Source: an uncultured Oscillospiraceae bacterium
GTDB taxonomy: Bacteria; Bacillota; Clostridia; Oscillospirales; Ruminococcaceae
Assembly: GCA_934526065.1 (NCBI GenBank)
Contig: CAKSZX010000004.1
Coordinates: 110,854-174,853 of the forward strand
Length of the DNA stretch: 64,000 bases
Direction: 5' to 3'
Shown: piece by piece, positions 51,074 through 59,113 of the stretch
Position numbering within the stretch: position 1 is the first letter of the stretch
Layout of the letters: every line of letters starts with the position of its first letter
Notes under the pieces: model-generated
Told to the model about the DNA's origin: nothing
What the model saw: the letters and a program-made list of their open reading frames with translations, nothing else
Databases searched by the model: none
Position numbers and translations under genes: made by a program

Positions 51074-51529
51074 ATGAAAAAGGCAAGACATAAAAAAATT
51101 CTATCACTCATAAACGAATATAATATTGACAGACAAGAAGTTTTGCTTGAATACCTGCAAAAAGAAGGCTTTAATGTTACCCAGGCAACGGTTTCAAGAG
51201 ATATAAAGGAATTAAATCTTGTTAAAATCGTGGCATCTAACGGCGAATATAAATATGCGCAAAATACCATTGTAGAGGATACAAAAGCAACATTTAACAG
51301 GTTTGATTACTTCTTTTCCGAGGCTATCAAGTCTGTTGACTACGCAATGAATACCATAGTTATAAAATGCCATACCGGCATGGCTCAGGTTGCATGTGAA
51401 GTATTCGATAATGTCCATTGGGACGGAGTTGTCGGTACCCTTGCCGGCGAAAATACAATTTTTGTTCTTACAAGAAATGAAAAAGTTGCAGGTCAACTTT
51501 GTGAAAAAATAAGAACATATATTAAGTAA
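51074..51529 (+). CDS. argR: Arginine repressor family regulator with altered effector motif
   Basis: ArgR/AhrC controls arginine synthesis and use as a hexamer. The 151-residue protein has a winged-helix DNA-binding domain (about 1-70, with VTQATVSRDIKELNL) and a C-terminal hexamer domain (about 78-151). The arginine-contact segment reads GTLAGENTIFV, where the family usually has GT-AGDDT; the two Asp are Glu and Asn. The rest is normal. ATG 51074 follows AGGAGATAG. The position between tlyA and recN matches Bacillus. Confidence 0.93.
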   Translation: MKKARHKKILSLINEYNIDRQEVLLEYLQKEGFNVTQATVSRDIKELNLVKIVASNGEYKYAQNTIVEDTKATFNRFDYFFSEAIKSVDYAMNTIVIKCHTGMAQVACEVFDNVHWDGVVGTLAGENTIFVLTRNEKVAGQLCEKIRTYIK

Positions 51530-51552
51530 TTCCATGAGAGAACGGTTATACT

Positions 51553-53220
51553 ATGCTTAGTGAACTTATAATAGAAAATGTGGCTGTTATCGAAAAAGCC
51601 GATATAAATTTTAAAGAGGGCTTTACCTGTTTGACAGGTGAAACCGGCGCAGGCAAGTCAATTATAATTGACTCTATCAACGCAATTATGGGTGACAGAG
51701 TTTCCAAAAACATTGTCAGAACAGGGGCGGCAAAGGCCTCTGTTGTTGCTGTGTTTAATAATTTGGAACAGAGTATAATCGACAAAGCGGCAGAACTGGA
51801 CATAGATATTTCCGAAGAATGTATTGTCACAAGGCAAATTACGGCAGACGGAAAGAGCACAGCAAGGATAAACTCCGTGCCGTACCCCGTGGGCGTTTTG
51901 AAAGCTCTTTTTACCGACGCAATAAATATTCACGGCCAACATGACAACCAAAAATTGCTTATTCCGTCAAAGCATATTGAAATACTGGATTCTTTCGGTA
52001 CCGACAGCGCCATAAAAGCCACATACAGCCGGCTTTATCGGCAGTACAAAGATATAAACAGGCAAATCTGTGAGATAGAAGAAACTGAAAAAAACAAAAA
52101 AGAAACGGTAGATCTTTTGTCGTATCAGATAGACGAGATAGAAAAAGCGGGAATATCAATCGAAGAAGAGGAAAATCTCTTACAGGAAAAGCAAATAGCC
52201 AAAAATGCCGAAACTATTTTGACAAATGCCAACCGGGCACATAACTATATTTTTGGCGATGATGAAAGTTTCGGCGCCGTGTCCGAATTGCAGGAGGCTG
52301 CCGGTAATTTATTAAATATAAGCTCATTTTCACCGGAATTAAAAGCTATAAGTGATAAGCTTAGCGAGGCCTATGCTATATCGCAGGACGCAGGCTATGA
52401 TTTAAAATCTTTTATAGACAGTTTTGATGTGGATGTTTCTCGCATTGACGAAATTGAACAGCGCCTCGATTTGTACTACAAGCTAAAAATGAAGTATGGC
52501 TCTACTGTTGAAGATATACTGAACTTTTATAACGAGAGCAAGGAAAAACTTGAAAAAATGGAATTTGCCCGGGAAAATCTTTCCAAACTTTACCGGGAAA
52601 GACAAGTTGTTCTTGATAAGTTGACAATATCTGCCGACAGACTTTCAAACAACAGAAGAGAAGTATTCGCTCAAATGGCAGAGGAAATTAAAAACTCACT
52701 GGAATTTTTAAATATGCCTTTTGTCACCTTGGCACTGTCTATGGAAAAGAAAGATTTTGCCCCTGACGGACAAGATAACATAGAATTTTTGATTTCCGCA
52801 AATAAAGGTGAAATGCCGAAGCCACTTTCAAAGATAGCTTCCGGCGGTGAACTTTCAAGAATTATGTTGGCAATAAAAAATGTACTTGCCGAAAAAGAAG
52901 ATACGCATACATTGATTTTTGATGAAATAGACACCGGTGTTTCAGGCTCTGCTGCCATGAAGATAGGCAGGCTTTTAAAAGAAACTTCTGTGGGCAAGCA
53001 AGTTTTGTGTGTTACGCACTCGGCACAGATAGCGGCATTTGCCGACAATCATTTGCAAATAGAAAAGAAAACGGATGAAAGCGCCACATTTACATCGGTT
53101 CGTGAATTGCACGGAGATGAGAGAGACAGAGAGATAGCGAGAATTATCTCCGGCGAAAATATTACAGAGACATCTCTTATGAATGCAAAAGAAATGATTT
53201 TGAATGCAAAAAATATTTGA
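51553..53220 (+). CDS. recN: DNA repair protein RecN
   Basis: RecN is an SMC-like ATPase that acts early in double-strand break repair. The 555-residue protein has Walker A GETGAGKSIIID (about 29-40), a coiled-coil middle (about 150-350), the ABC signature LSKIASGGELSRIMLAIK, and Walker B LIFDEIDTGVSGSAA. It begins at ATG 51553, without a strong AGGAGG, after argR. It is the last gene of the nusB-recN run; the tyrS promoter overlaps its stop. Confidence 0.97.
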   Translation: MLSELIIENVAVIEKADINFKEGFTCLTGETGAGKSIIIDSINAIMGDRVSKNIVRTGAAKASVVAVFNNLEQSIIDKAAELDIDISEECIVTRQITADGKSTARINSVPYPVGVLKALFTDAINIHGQHDNQKLLIPSKHIEILDSFGTDSAIKATYSRLYRQYKDINRQICEIEETEKNKKETVDLLSYQIDEIEKAGISIEEEENLLQEKQIAKNAETILTNANRAHNYIFGDDESFGAVSELQEAAGNLLNISSFSPELKAISDKLSEAYAISQDAGYDLKSFIDSFDVDVSRIDEIEQRLDLYYKLKMKYGSTVEDILNFYNESKEKLEKMEFARENLSKLYRERQVVLDKLTISADRLSNNRREVFAQMAEEIKNSLEFLNMPFVTLALSMEKKDFAPDGQDNIEFLISANKGEMPKPLSKIASGGELSRIMLAIKNVLAEKEDTHTLIFDEIDTGVSGSAAMKIGRLLKETSVGKQVLCVTHSAQIAAFADNHLQIEKKTDESATFTSVRELHGDERDREIARIISGENITETSLMNAKEMILNAKNI

Positions 53221-53245
53221 CAAAACTATTTTTGAGTGTTATCAT
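53217..53245 (+). promoter_or_regulatory. Promoter of the T-box/tyrS unit
   Basis: TTGACA (53217-53222, overlapping the recN stop codon), 17-base spacer, TATCAT (53240-53245). Transcription should start near 53252, just before the T-box leader. Confidence 0.82.
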
Positions 53246-53261
53246 TTGTACATACATTCCA

Positions 53262-53528
53262 AATGCTATGACAAAGACAAGTAGTCGAAAAAGTGCGGTT
53301 TAGAAAGCGTGCGGTTGCTGAAAGCACAACTTTGAGTTTTCGATGAATACCCTTTTGAGCGGCAGTCCGAAATTACAGTAGGCACTGACGGGAGTTCCCG
53401 TTACAGAACAAGAAGTCATGTACTTTGTGAGACGATTTACCGTGAGGTAGATTGTAAACAGAGGTGGTACCGTGTTATTACTAACGCCCTCTGCCAAATT
53501 TGGCAGTCGGCGTTTTATTTTGTTTTGC
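53262..53528 (+). promoter_or_regulatory. Tyrosine T-box leader controlling tyrS
   Basis: This stretch between recN and tyrS is a tRNA-sensing leader. Stem I includes the distal segment around 53310-53330. The specifier loop reads GAATAC, with codon TAC for tyrosine at 53348-53350. The T-box sequence AGAGGTGGTACC (53460-53471) carries TGGT, which can pair with the NCCA end of uncharged tRNA-Tyr. AGAGG (53460-53464) can pair with CCTCT (53488-53492) to form the antiterminator. The competing terminator is listed separately. Uncharged tRNA-Tyr should raise tyrS expression. Confidence 0.93.
53483..53520 (+). terminator. Conditional terminator of the tyrS T-box
   Basis: ACGCC (53484-53488) with GGCGT (53509-53513), a 2x2 internal loop, and CTGCCAAA (53491-53498) with TTTGGCAG (53499-53506), followed by TTTATTTTGTTTT. 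It shares CCTCT with the antiterminator, so the two forms exclude each other. Confidence 0.92.
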
Positions 53529-53558
53529 CGACCGCCTTTAAAACAGGAGGATAAACAA

Positions 53559-54815
53559 ATGGAGTTTAACGGAATTAAATTACCGGACAATGTATTTGAC
53601 CTTCTTGAAGAAAGAGGTCTTATAGCTAATGTAACCGATCGCGATTTGGTTCGTGATTTGTTGGGCAAAGAGAAAATAACGTTTTATATCGGTTTTGACC
53701 CAACTGCGGACAGCCTTCATGTAGGCCATTTCTTGCAGCTTAATATCATGAGATATATGCAGCTTTACGGCCACAGACCTATTGCTCTTATCGGCGGCGG
53801 TACCTGTATGATAGGCGACCCAAGCGGCAAAACGGATATGCGCCGTGTTATGCCTAAGGAAGAAATCGAGGCAAATGGTGAAAAATTTAAGGTAACAATG
53901 AAGAAATTCCTTGATTTTTCAGACGGAAAGGCGCTTATGCTTAACAATGCCGACTGGCTTTGCAAGCTTAACTATGTTGACTTTTTGAGAGATGTAGGCT
54001 GGTACTTCAACGTAAATAAAATGCTCACGGCCGACGCTTTTAAGCGGAGAATGGACAGAGAAATCGGTCTTACATTTACCGAATTTAACTACATGCTTAT
54101 GCAGGGATATGACTTCTACCGTCTGTTTAACGACCATAACTGTATCGCACAGTTCGGCGGCAGTGACCAGTGGTCAAATATCTTAGCCGGCACGGAACTT
54201 ATCCGCAGAAAAGACGGTAAAGATGCTTACGGTGTAACATTCAGCTTGCTTACAACAGCCGACGGTGTTAAAATGGGCAAGACAGTTAAGGGTGCAGTAT
54301 GGCTTGATCCGACAAAGACATCACCTTACGAATTTTTCCAGTATTGGAGAAATATCAATGATGCCGATGTTGCAAGATGCTTGAAGATGCTTACACTTGT
54401 TCCTCTTGAACAGATTGATGATTATGTAAAACGCGGCGGTTCTGCTTACAATGAAGCCAAAGAGCTTTTGGCATACACACTTACAGAGCTTATTCATTCA
54501 AAGGAAGAAGCTGACAAGGCTTTGAAAACTTCGAGAGAACTTTTTGGCGGCAGTGGAGCAAACAGCGATACAATGCCTGAATTTAAACTTACTGATGATG
54601 ATTTTACAGACGGTAAAATCGGAGTTTTGGATTTGTTGGCAACAACAAAACTTGCAAGCAGCAAGTCCGAAGCAAGAAGACTTATTACCCAGGGCGGCGT
54701 AATTGTAAATGATGAAAAGGTTACAGATATTGAAAAAGCATATGCAAAAGAAGAATTTACCGATAAGTTTGTAATTAGAAAAGGTAAAAAAATATTCTTG
54801 AAAGTAACTGTTTAA
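53559..54815 (+). CDS. tyrS: Tyrosyl-tRNA synthetase
   Basis: Charges tRNA-Tyr with tyrosine. The 418-residue class I enzyme has the HIGH-type motif SLHVGHF, the KMSKS-type loop KMGKTVKGAVW, the tyrosine-binding MLMQGYDFYRL, and a C-terminal S4 domain (about 345-410, ASSKSEARRLITQGGVIVND). The ATG at 53559 follows ACAGGAGG; a longer in-frame extension to 53472 would translate the T-box terminator and is rejected. It is regulated by the tyrosine T-box upstream. Confidence 0.98.
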   Translation: MEFNGIKLPDNVFDLLEERGLIANVTDRDLVRDLLGKEKITFYIGFDPTADSLHVGHFLQLNIMRYMQLYGHRPIALIGGGTCMIGDPSGKTDMRRVMPKEEIEANGEKFKVTMKKFLDFSDGKALMLNNADWLCKLNYVDFLRDVGWYFNVNKMLTADAFKRRMDREIGLTFTEFNYMLMQGYDFYRLFNDHNCIAQFGGSDQWSNILAGTELIRRKDGKDAYGVTFSLLTTADGVKMGKTVKGAVWLDPTKTSPYEFFQYWRNINDADVARCLKMLTLVPLEQIDDYVKRGGSAYNEAKELLAYTLTELIHSKEEADKALKTSRELFGGSGANSDTMPEFKLTDDDFTDGKIGVLDLLATTKLASSKSEARRLITQGGVIVNDEKVTDIEKAYAKEEFTDKFVIRKGKKIFLKVTV

Positions 54816-54847
54816 TCATTATTTAATCAAATTTATGATGTACAATT

Positions 54848-54880
54848 AAAACAGACACTGATTGTGTCTGTTTTAATTTT
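54848..54880 (+). terminator. Rho-independent terminator of tyrS
   Basis: Perfect 11-pair stem AAAACAGACAC (54848-54858) with GTGTCTGTTTT (54864-54874), five-base loop, then AATTTT. Confidence 0.88.
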
Positions 54881-54926
54881 CACACATATCTCATTATATT
54901 AAAATAACGATAAAGGAGGCGGTTTA

Positions 54927-55619
54927 TTGGCAATTTATGTTTTGGCAGACTTACATTTATCTTTTGGCGTGAGCAAACCCATGGACATTTTCCCCGGATG
55001 GGAAAATCACGCAGAAAGAATAGAGAAAAATTGGCGAAGGCTTGTAAAAGACAGCGATACAGTTATTGTTCCCGGAGATATATCATGGGGGCTTACACTG
55101 GATGAGGCAAAGCCGGATTTTGACTTTATAGAAAATCTGCCCGGGCAAAAAATTATTTCAAAGGGAAATCATGATTATTGGTGGACAACACGGAAAAAAT
55201 TGAATGAATTTCTGACAATAAATAACTATTTCACCATAAAATTTATGCACAACAACGCCTTTGAGGCGGAAAATAAAATTATTTGCGGCACAAGAGGCTG
55301 GATTTTTGAAAATGGTCAGCCTGATGACGAGCGCATCATAGCAAGGGAGGCCGGCCGCCTTAAAATGTCCTTGGACTATTTAAAGAGCGCCGATCGGGGC
55401 AAGGAGAGGATTGTATTCTTACACTATCCGCCGATTTATATGGAACAGCGCGCTCAACACATACTTGACACACTGAAAGAGTATGATATAAAAAGATGTT
55501 ATTACGGACACCTTCACGGCAAAACTATAAAATATGCTTTCAACGGAATGTATGACGGCATAAAATTTAAGTTAATTTCTGCAGATGCCCTGAATTTTTG
55601 TCCATATATAATTGAATAA
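54927..55619 (+). CDS. Calcineurin-like metallophosphoesterase
   Basis: A 230-residue cytoplasmic phosphoesterase with the five metal-binding blocks: LADLHLS, VPGDISWG, SKGNHDYWW, the ILHYPP-like FLHYPPIY, and YYGHLHG. Start TTG 54927 follows AAAGGAGG at 7 bases. It is a single gene between tyrS and tig. The substrate is not predictable; related proteins act on nucleotides, phosphodiesters or phospholipids. No signal peptide is seen. Confidence 0.9.
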   Translation: MAIYVLADLHLSFGVSKPMDIFPGWENHAERIEKNWRRLVKDSDTVIVPGDISWGLTLDEAKPDFDFIENLPGQKIISKGNHDYWWTTRKKLNEFLTINNYFTIKFMHNNAFEAENKIICGTRGWIFENGQPDDERIIAREAGRLKMSLDYLKSADRGKERIVFLHYPPIYMEQRAQHILDTLKEYDIKRCYYGHLHGKTIKYAFNGMYDGIKFKLISADALNFCPYIIE

Positions 55620-55640
55620 TCTTATTTTTTGTGTTATAAT
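55612..55640 (+). promoter_or_regulatory. SigmaA-type promoter of tig
   Basis: TTGAAT (55612-55617), 17-base spacer, TATAAT (55635-55640). Transcription would start near 55647, so the message begins with the small hairpin CACAGT (55649-55654)/ACTGTG (55662-55667). Confidence 0.8.
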
Positions 55641-55714
55641 TAAAAAGTCACAGTGTGTTTAACTGTGTACACCACATAAAATTTAGAACAATTAAAATTA
55701 AGGAGTTAAAAAAT

Positions 55715-57001
55715 ATGGAATTGCTCAAAAATGATAAAGTAGAAGAAAATATAGTTGAACTTGAATTTAAAGTTCCTGCAGACGAATTTGAGACAGCTAT
55801 TTCAAAAGTGTTCAGAATAGCAAATGCAGACATTACAGTGCCCGGCTTCAGAAAAGGTAAGGCACCGAGAAGCGTTGTAGAAAAAATGTACGGCGCAGAA
55901 ATGTTCTTCAACGATGCTATCGACGAATTGCTTCCACAGGCTTACGAGGATGCGGTTAAAGAGGCCGGTTTGAAGGTTGTTGCAAGACCCGAAATTGAAG
56001 TTACAGAAGTTTCAAAGGAAGACGGTTTTACTGTTAAAGCAAAACTTACAACATACCCTGTTGTTACAATCGGCGAATATAAAGGTCTTAAGGCTGAAAA
56101 GAAAGCTATCGAAGTAACAGATGAAGTTATTGCGGGAGAGCTTGAAAATATGCAGAACAGAAACGCAAGACTTGTAAGCGTTGATGACAGAGCTGCACAG
56201 AATGGCGATATTACAAATATTGACTTTGAAGGTTTTGTTGACGGCGTTGCTTTTGAGGGCGGCAAAGGTGAAAACTTTGATTTGACATTGGGTTCAGGTC
56301 AGTTTATTCCCGGTTTTGAAGAACGGGTTATCGGCCACAACATCGGTGAAGAATTTGATGTTAATGTAACATTCCCGGAACCTTACCAGGCAGAAGAATT
56401 GGCAGGTAAACCGGCTGTTTTCAAGACAAAGATCAATGCTATCCAGGTTAAGGACTTGCCGGCTCTTGACGATGAATTCGCAAAAGATGTAAGTGATTTT
56501 GATACACTTGACGAACTTAAAGCAGACATCAAAGCAAAGAAAGAAAAAGAAGCTGACAGTGCAGCAGAGCTTGCAGTTGAAAACGACCTTGTTATGCAGC
56601 TTGTAAATGGTATGAGCGCAAATATTCCTGAGGCTATGTATGAAACAAGAGTTGACGATTTGACAAATGAATTTATCGGTAGACTCAATCAGCAGGGTCT
56701 CGATATGGACACATACCTCAAATACACAGATATGACTCTTGACCAGTTTAAGAAATCTTACAGAGATCAGGCTGAACAGCAGGTTAAGATCAGACTTGCA
56801 CTTGAAGCAGTTGCAGCACGGGAAAACATTGTTGCAACAGATGAAGACTTTGAGGCAGAACTTAAAAAGCTCAGCGATATGTACGGTTACCCGATTGATC
56901 AGCTTAAACTTATGGTTCCTGAGGAAGAAGTTAAGGCGGATCTTGCAATTCAGAAAGCTATTGATTTCGTTAAAGAAAACGCTGAAATTGCAAACGCATA
57001 A
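55715..57001 (+). CDS. tig: Trigger factor
   Basis: A ribosome-bound chaperone and peptidyl-prolyl isomerase that meets nascent chains at the exit tunnel. The 428-residue protein has the ribosome-binding signature GFRKGKAPRS (about 44-53), a PPIase domain (about 150-235, with NIDFEGFVDG and LGSGQFIPGFE), and a helical C-terminal chaperone domain. ATG 55715 follows AAGGAG; an earlier in-frame ATG at 55655 lies in the leader hairpin and is rejected. It heads tig-clpP-clpX-lon. Confidence 0.97.
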   Translation: MELLKNDKVEENIVELEFKVPADEFETAISKVFRIANADITVPGFRKGKAPRSVVEKMYGAEMFFNDAIDELLPQAYEDAVKEAGLKVVARPEIEVTEVSKEDGFTVKAKLTTYPVVTIGEYKGLKAEKKAIEVTDEVIAGELENMQNRNARLVSVDDRAAQNGDITNIDFEGFVDGVAFEGGKGENFDLTLGSGQFIPGFEERVIGHNIGEEFDVNVTFPEPYQAEELAGKPAVFKTKINAIQVKDLPALDDEFAKDVSDFDTLDELKADIKAKKEKEADSAAELAVENDLVMQLVNGMSANIPEAMYETRVDDLTNEFIGRLNQQGLDMDTYLKYTDMTLDQFKKSYRDQAEQQVKIRLALEAVAARENIVATDEDFEAELKKLSDMYGYPIDQLKLMVPEEEVKADLAIQKAIDFVKENAEIANA

Positions 57002-57053
57002 TTGTTATTGCTAAGCCTAAACTAACTATTGTATAAAAATGGAGGGTTAATTT

Positions 57054-57644
57054 ATGGCATTGGTACCAACAGTAGTTGAAGATACAGGCAGAGGGGAAAG
57101 AGCTTATGATATCTATTCCCGTTTGCTCAATGACAGAATAATAATGCTTTCGGATGAAGTAAATGATACAACAGCCAGCTTAGTGGTTGCACAGTTGCTT
57201 TATCTTGAAGCTCAAGATCCGGATAAGGATATAAGCTTGTATATAAACAGCCCCGGCGGTTCAGTTACCGCCGGTATGGCAATTTACGATACAATGCAGT
57301 ATATAAAATGTGATGTTTCCACAATTTGTATGGGTATGGCCGCTTCTATGGGTGCATTTTTGCTTTGCGCCGGCACAAAAGGCAAAAGATTTGCCTTGCC
57401 GAACAGCGAAATTATGATTCACCAACCGCTAATCGGCGGCAGCGGTATGCAGGGTCAGGCATCTGATATAAAAATTCATGCAGATCATCTTGTTCGGACA
57501 AAACAAAAACTCAACAGAATCCTTGCAGAGAGAACCGGTCAAACTTTGGAACAAATAACCAAAGACACCGACAGAGATAATTTCTTGTCTGCCGAGGAAG
57601 CAAAGAACTACGGCCTTATTGACCGGGTTATAGAACACAGATAA
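57054..57644 (+). CDS. clpP: ATP-dependent Clp protease proteolytic subunit
   Basis: The serine protease core of ClpXP. The 196-residue protein has the catalytic Ser98 in GMAASMGAFLL, His123 in EIMIHQPL, and Asp171 in TKDTDRDNFLS. It forms a 14-subunit barrel fed by ClpX, encoded directly downstream, or by other Clp ATPases. ATG 57054 follows GGAGGG. No CtsR-type operator was recognised in the 52-base spacer before it. Confidence 0.98.
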   Translation: MALVPTVVEDTGRGERAYDIYSRLLNDRIIMLSDEVNDTTASLVVAQLLYLEAQDPDKDISLYINSPGGSVTAGMAIYDTMQYIKCDVSTICMGMAASMGAFLLCAGTKGKRFALPNSEIMIHQPLIGGSGMQGQASDIKIHADHLVRTKQKLNRILAERTGQTLEQITKDTDRDNFLSAEEAKNYGLIDRVIEHR

Positions 57645-57664
57645 AAACTGATATTCGGAGAGTT

Positions 57665-58966
57665 ATGGCAAATAAAGAAAAAATTGTTACTTGTAGCTTT
57701 TGCGGTAAAAAGTCCAATGAAGTCGAAAGGATTATTATCGGCCCGGGAGTAAATATCTGTAACGAATGTGTTGAGTATTGTCGGGAAATTTTGCGGGACG
57801 AGGGCGTTTTTATGCCGATTATGGAAGAAGAGCCCGTAAAAAAAGCCAGACGAGCAAATAATAAGAAAGAGGATATAAATATTCTCTCTCCTTTACAGAT
57901 AAAGCAGGGGCTTGATAAATATGTAATCGGTCAAGACGATGCTAAGATTGCATTGAGCGTTGCTGTTTACAACCATTACAAGAGAATATTGAGCAATAAT
58001 AAAATTGACGACGTTGAAATTCAGAAGAGTAATATTCTTCTGTTGGGACCGTCAGGTACAGGTAAAACCCTGTTGGCTCAAACTCTTGCCAAAATGTTAA
58101 ATGTGCCATTTGCAATAGCCGATGCGACAACTCTTACAGAAGCCGGTTATGTGGGCGAAGATGTAGAAAATATCTTGCTCAGGCTCATTCAGGCGGCAGA
58201 TTTTAACATCGAAAAGGCACAAATCGGTATCATCTATGTTGATGAGATTGATAAGATTACAAGAAAGAGTGAAAACCCGTCAACCACAAGGGATGTCGGC
58301 GGCGAGGGGGTACAGCAGGCCTTGCTTAAAATCCTTGAAGGTACCGTCGCTAATGTTCCGCCACAAGGCGGCAGAAAACACCCTATGCAGGAATTTATCC
58401 AGCTTGATACAAAGAATATTTTGTTCATTTGTGGCGGTGCTTTCGACGGCATTCAAAAGCATATTGCCAAGCGTACCGCTCAAAACGGAGCTGTGGGCTT
58501 TGGCGGTGAGGTTAAGTCTAAAAAAGAAGAGGACATTACAACGCTGTTAAAACGTGTAGAGCCTGATGATTTGGTTCATTTTGGCCTTATACCGGAACTT
58601 ATCGGCAGATTGCCGGTAGTTTCCGTTCTGTCCGGTCTTGACAAAGAAGCTCTTATCCGCATATTGAAAGAACCTAAAAATTCACTTTTGAAACAGTATA
58701 AAGCACTTTTCAGTTTGGATAATGTAGAACTTGAAGTTACGGACGAGGCTCTTGGACTTATAGCCGAAAAGGCTATTCGGAGAAAGAGCGGTGCAAGAGC
58801 ATTGCGCTCAATCTTTGAAGAATGTTTGCAGGACGCTATGTTTAAAGTGCCTGACGACAATACAATCGTAAAGGTTATATTAGATGAAGAAGCCGTAAAT
58901 ACCGGCGTTTGCAAATACGAACACGGTACGGCACATAAACTTTATAGTGAAAACGTAAATCTTTAA
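57665..58966 (+). CDS. clpX: ATP-dependent Clp protease ATP-binding subunit ClpX
   Basis: The AAA+ unfoldase that feeds proteins into ClpP. The 433-residue protein has an N-terminal zinc domain (Cys10, 13, 32, 35 in CSFC and CNEC), Walker A LLGPSGTGKTLLA, Walker B IIYVDEIDKI, and the conserved SENPSTTRDVGGEGVQQ region. Pore loop GYVGEDVE and an IGF-type ClpP-binding loop near AVGFGGEV are present. ATG 57665 follows CGGAGAG, 20 bases after clpP. A long hairpin and T run follow. Confidence 0.98.
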   Translation: MANKEKIVTCSFCGKKSNEVERIIIGPGVNICNECVEYCREILRDEGVFMPIMEEEPVKKARRANNKKEDINILSPLQIKQGLDKYVIGQDDAKIALSVAVYNHYKRILSNNKIDDVEIQKSNILLLGPSGTGKTLLAQTLAKMLNVPFAIADATTLTEAGYVGEDVENILLRLIQAADFNIEKAQIGIIYVDEIDKITRKSENPSTTRDVGGEGVQQALLKILEGTVANVPPQGGRKHPMQEFIQLDTKNILFICGGAFDGIQKHIAKRTAQNGAVGFGGEVKSKKEEDITTLLKRVEPDDLVHFGLIPELIGRLPVVSVLSGLDKEALIRILKEPKNSLLKQYKALFSLDNVELEVTDEALGLIAEKAIRRKSGARALRSIFEECLQDAMFKVPDDNTIVKVILDEEAVNTGVCKYEHGTAHKLYSENVNL

Positions 58967-58971
58967 AATTT

Positions 58972-59031
58972 AAAAGAGACGCTGTTTGCCGGGTACATTT
59001 GTGCTTAGCAAATACGGCGCCTCTTTTGTTA
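58972..59031 (+). terminator. Long bulged hairpin terminator between clpX and lon
   Basis: AAAAGAG (58972-58978) pairs with CTCTTTT (59021-59027); CGCTG (58980-58984) with CGGCG (59015-59019); TTTGC (58985-58989) with GCAAA (59008-59012). There is a 1x1 mismatch, a two-base bulge and an 18-base loop, then TTTTGTT. It is larger than the other terminators here. Confidence 0.75.
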
Positions 59032-59048
59032 CAAGAATATACAAAATA

Positions 59049-59076
59049 TTGAAAAATTTTTAATTTTTGGTATAAT
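59049..59076 (+). promoter_or_regulatory. SigmaA-type promoter of lon
   Basis: TTGAAA (59049-59054), 16-base spacer, TATAAT (59071-59076) preceded by TGG, an extended -10. It lies about 37 bases before the lon ATG. No CIRCE or CtsR box was seen. Confidence 0.82.
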
Positions 59077-59113
59077 GTATAAACACAGACCATTATATAC
59101 ATAGGAGGTATTT

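Noticed and set aside
53472..53558. Extended N-terminus of tyrS
   Set aside because: The frame runs through the T-box terminator hairpin; ATG 53559 has AGGAGG and matches TyrRS starts.
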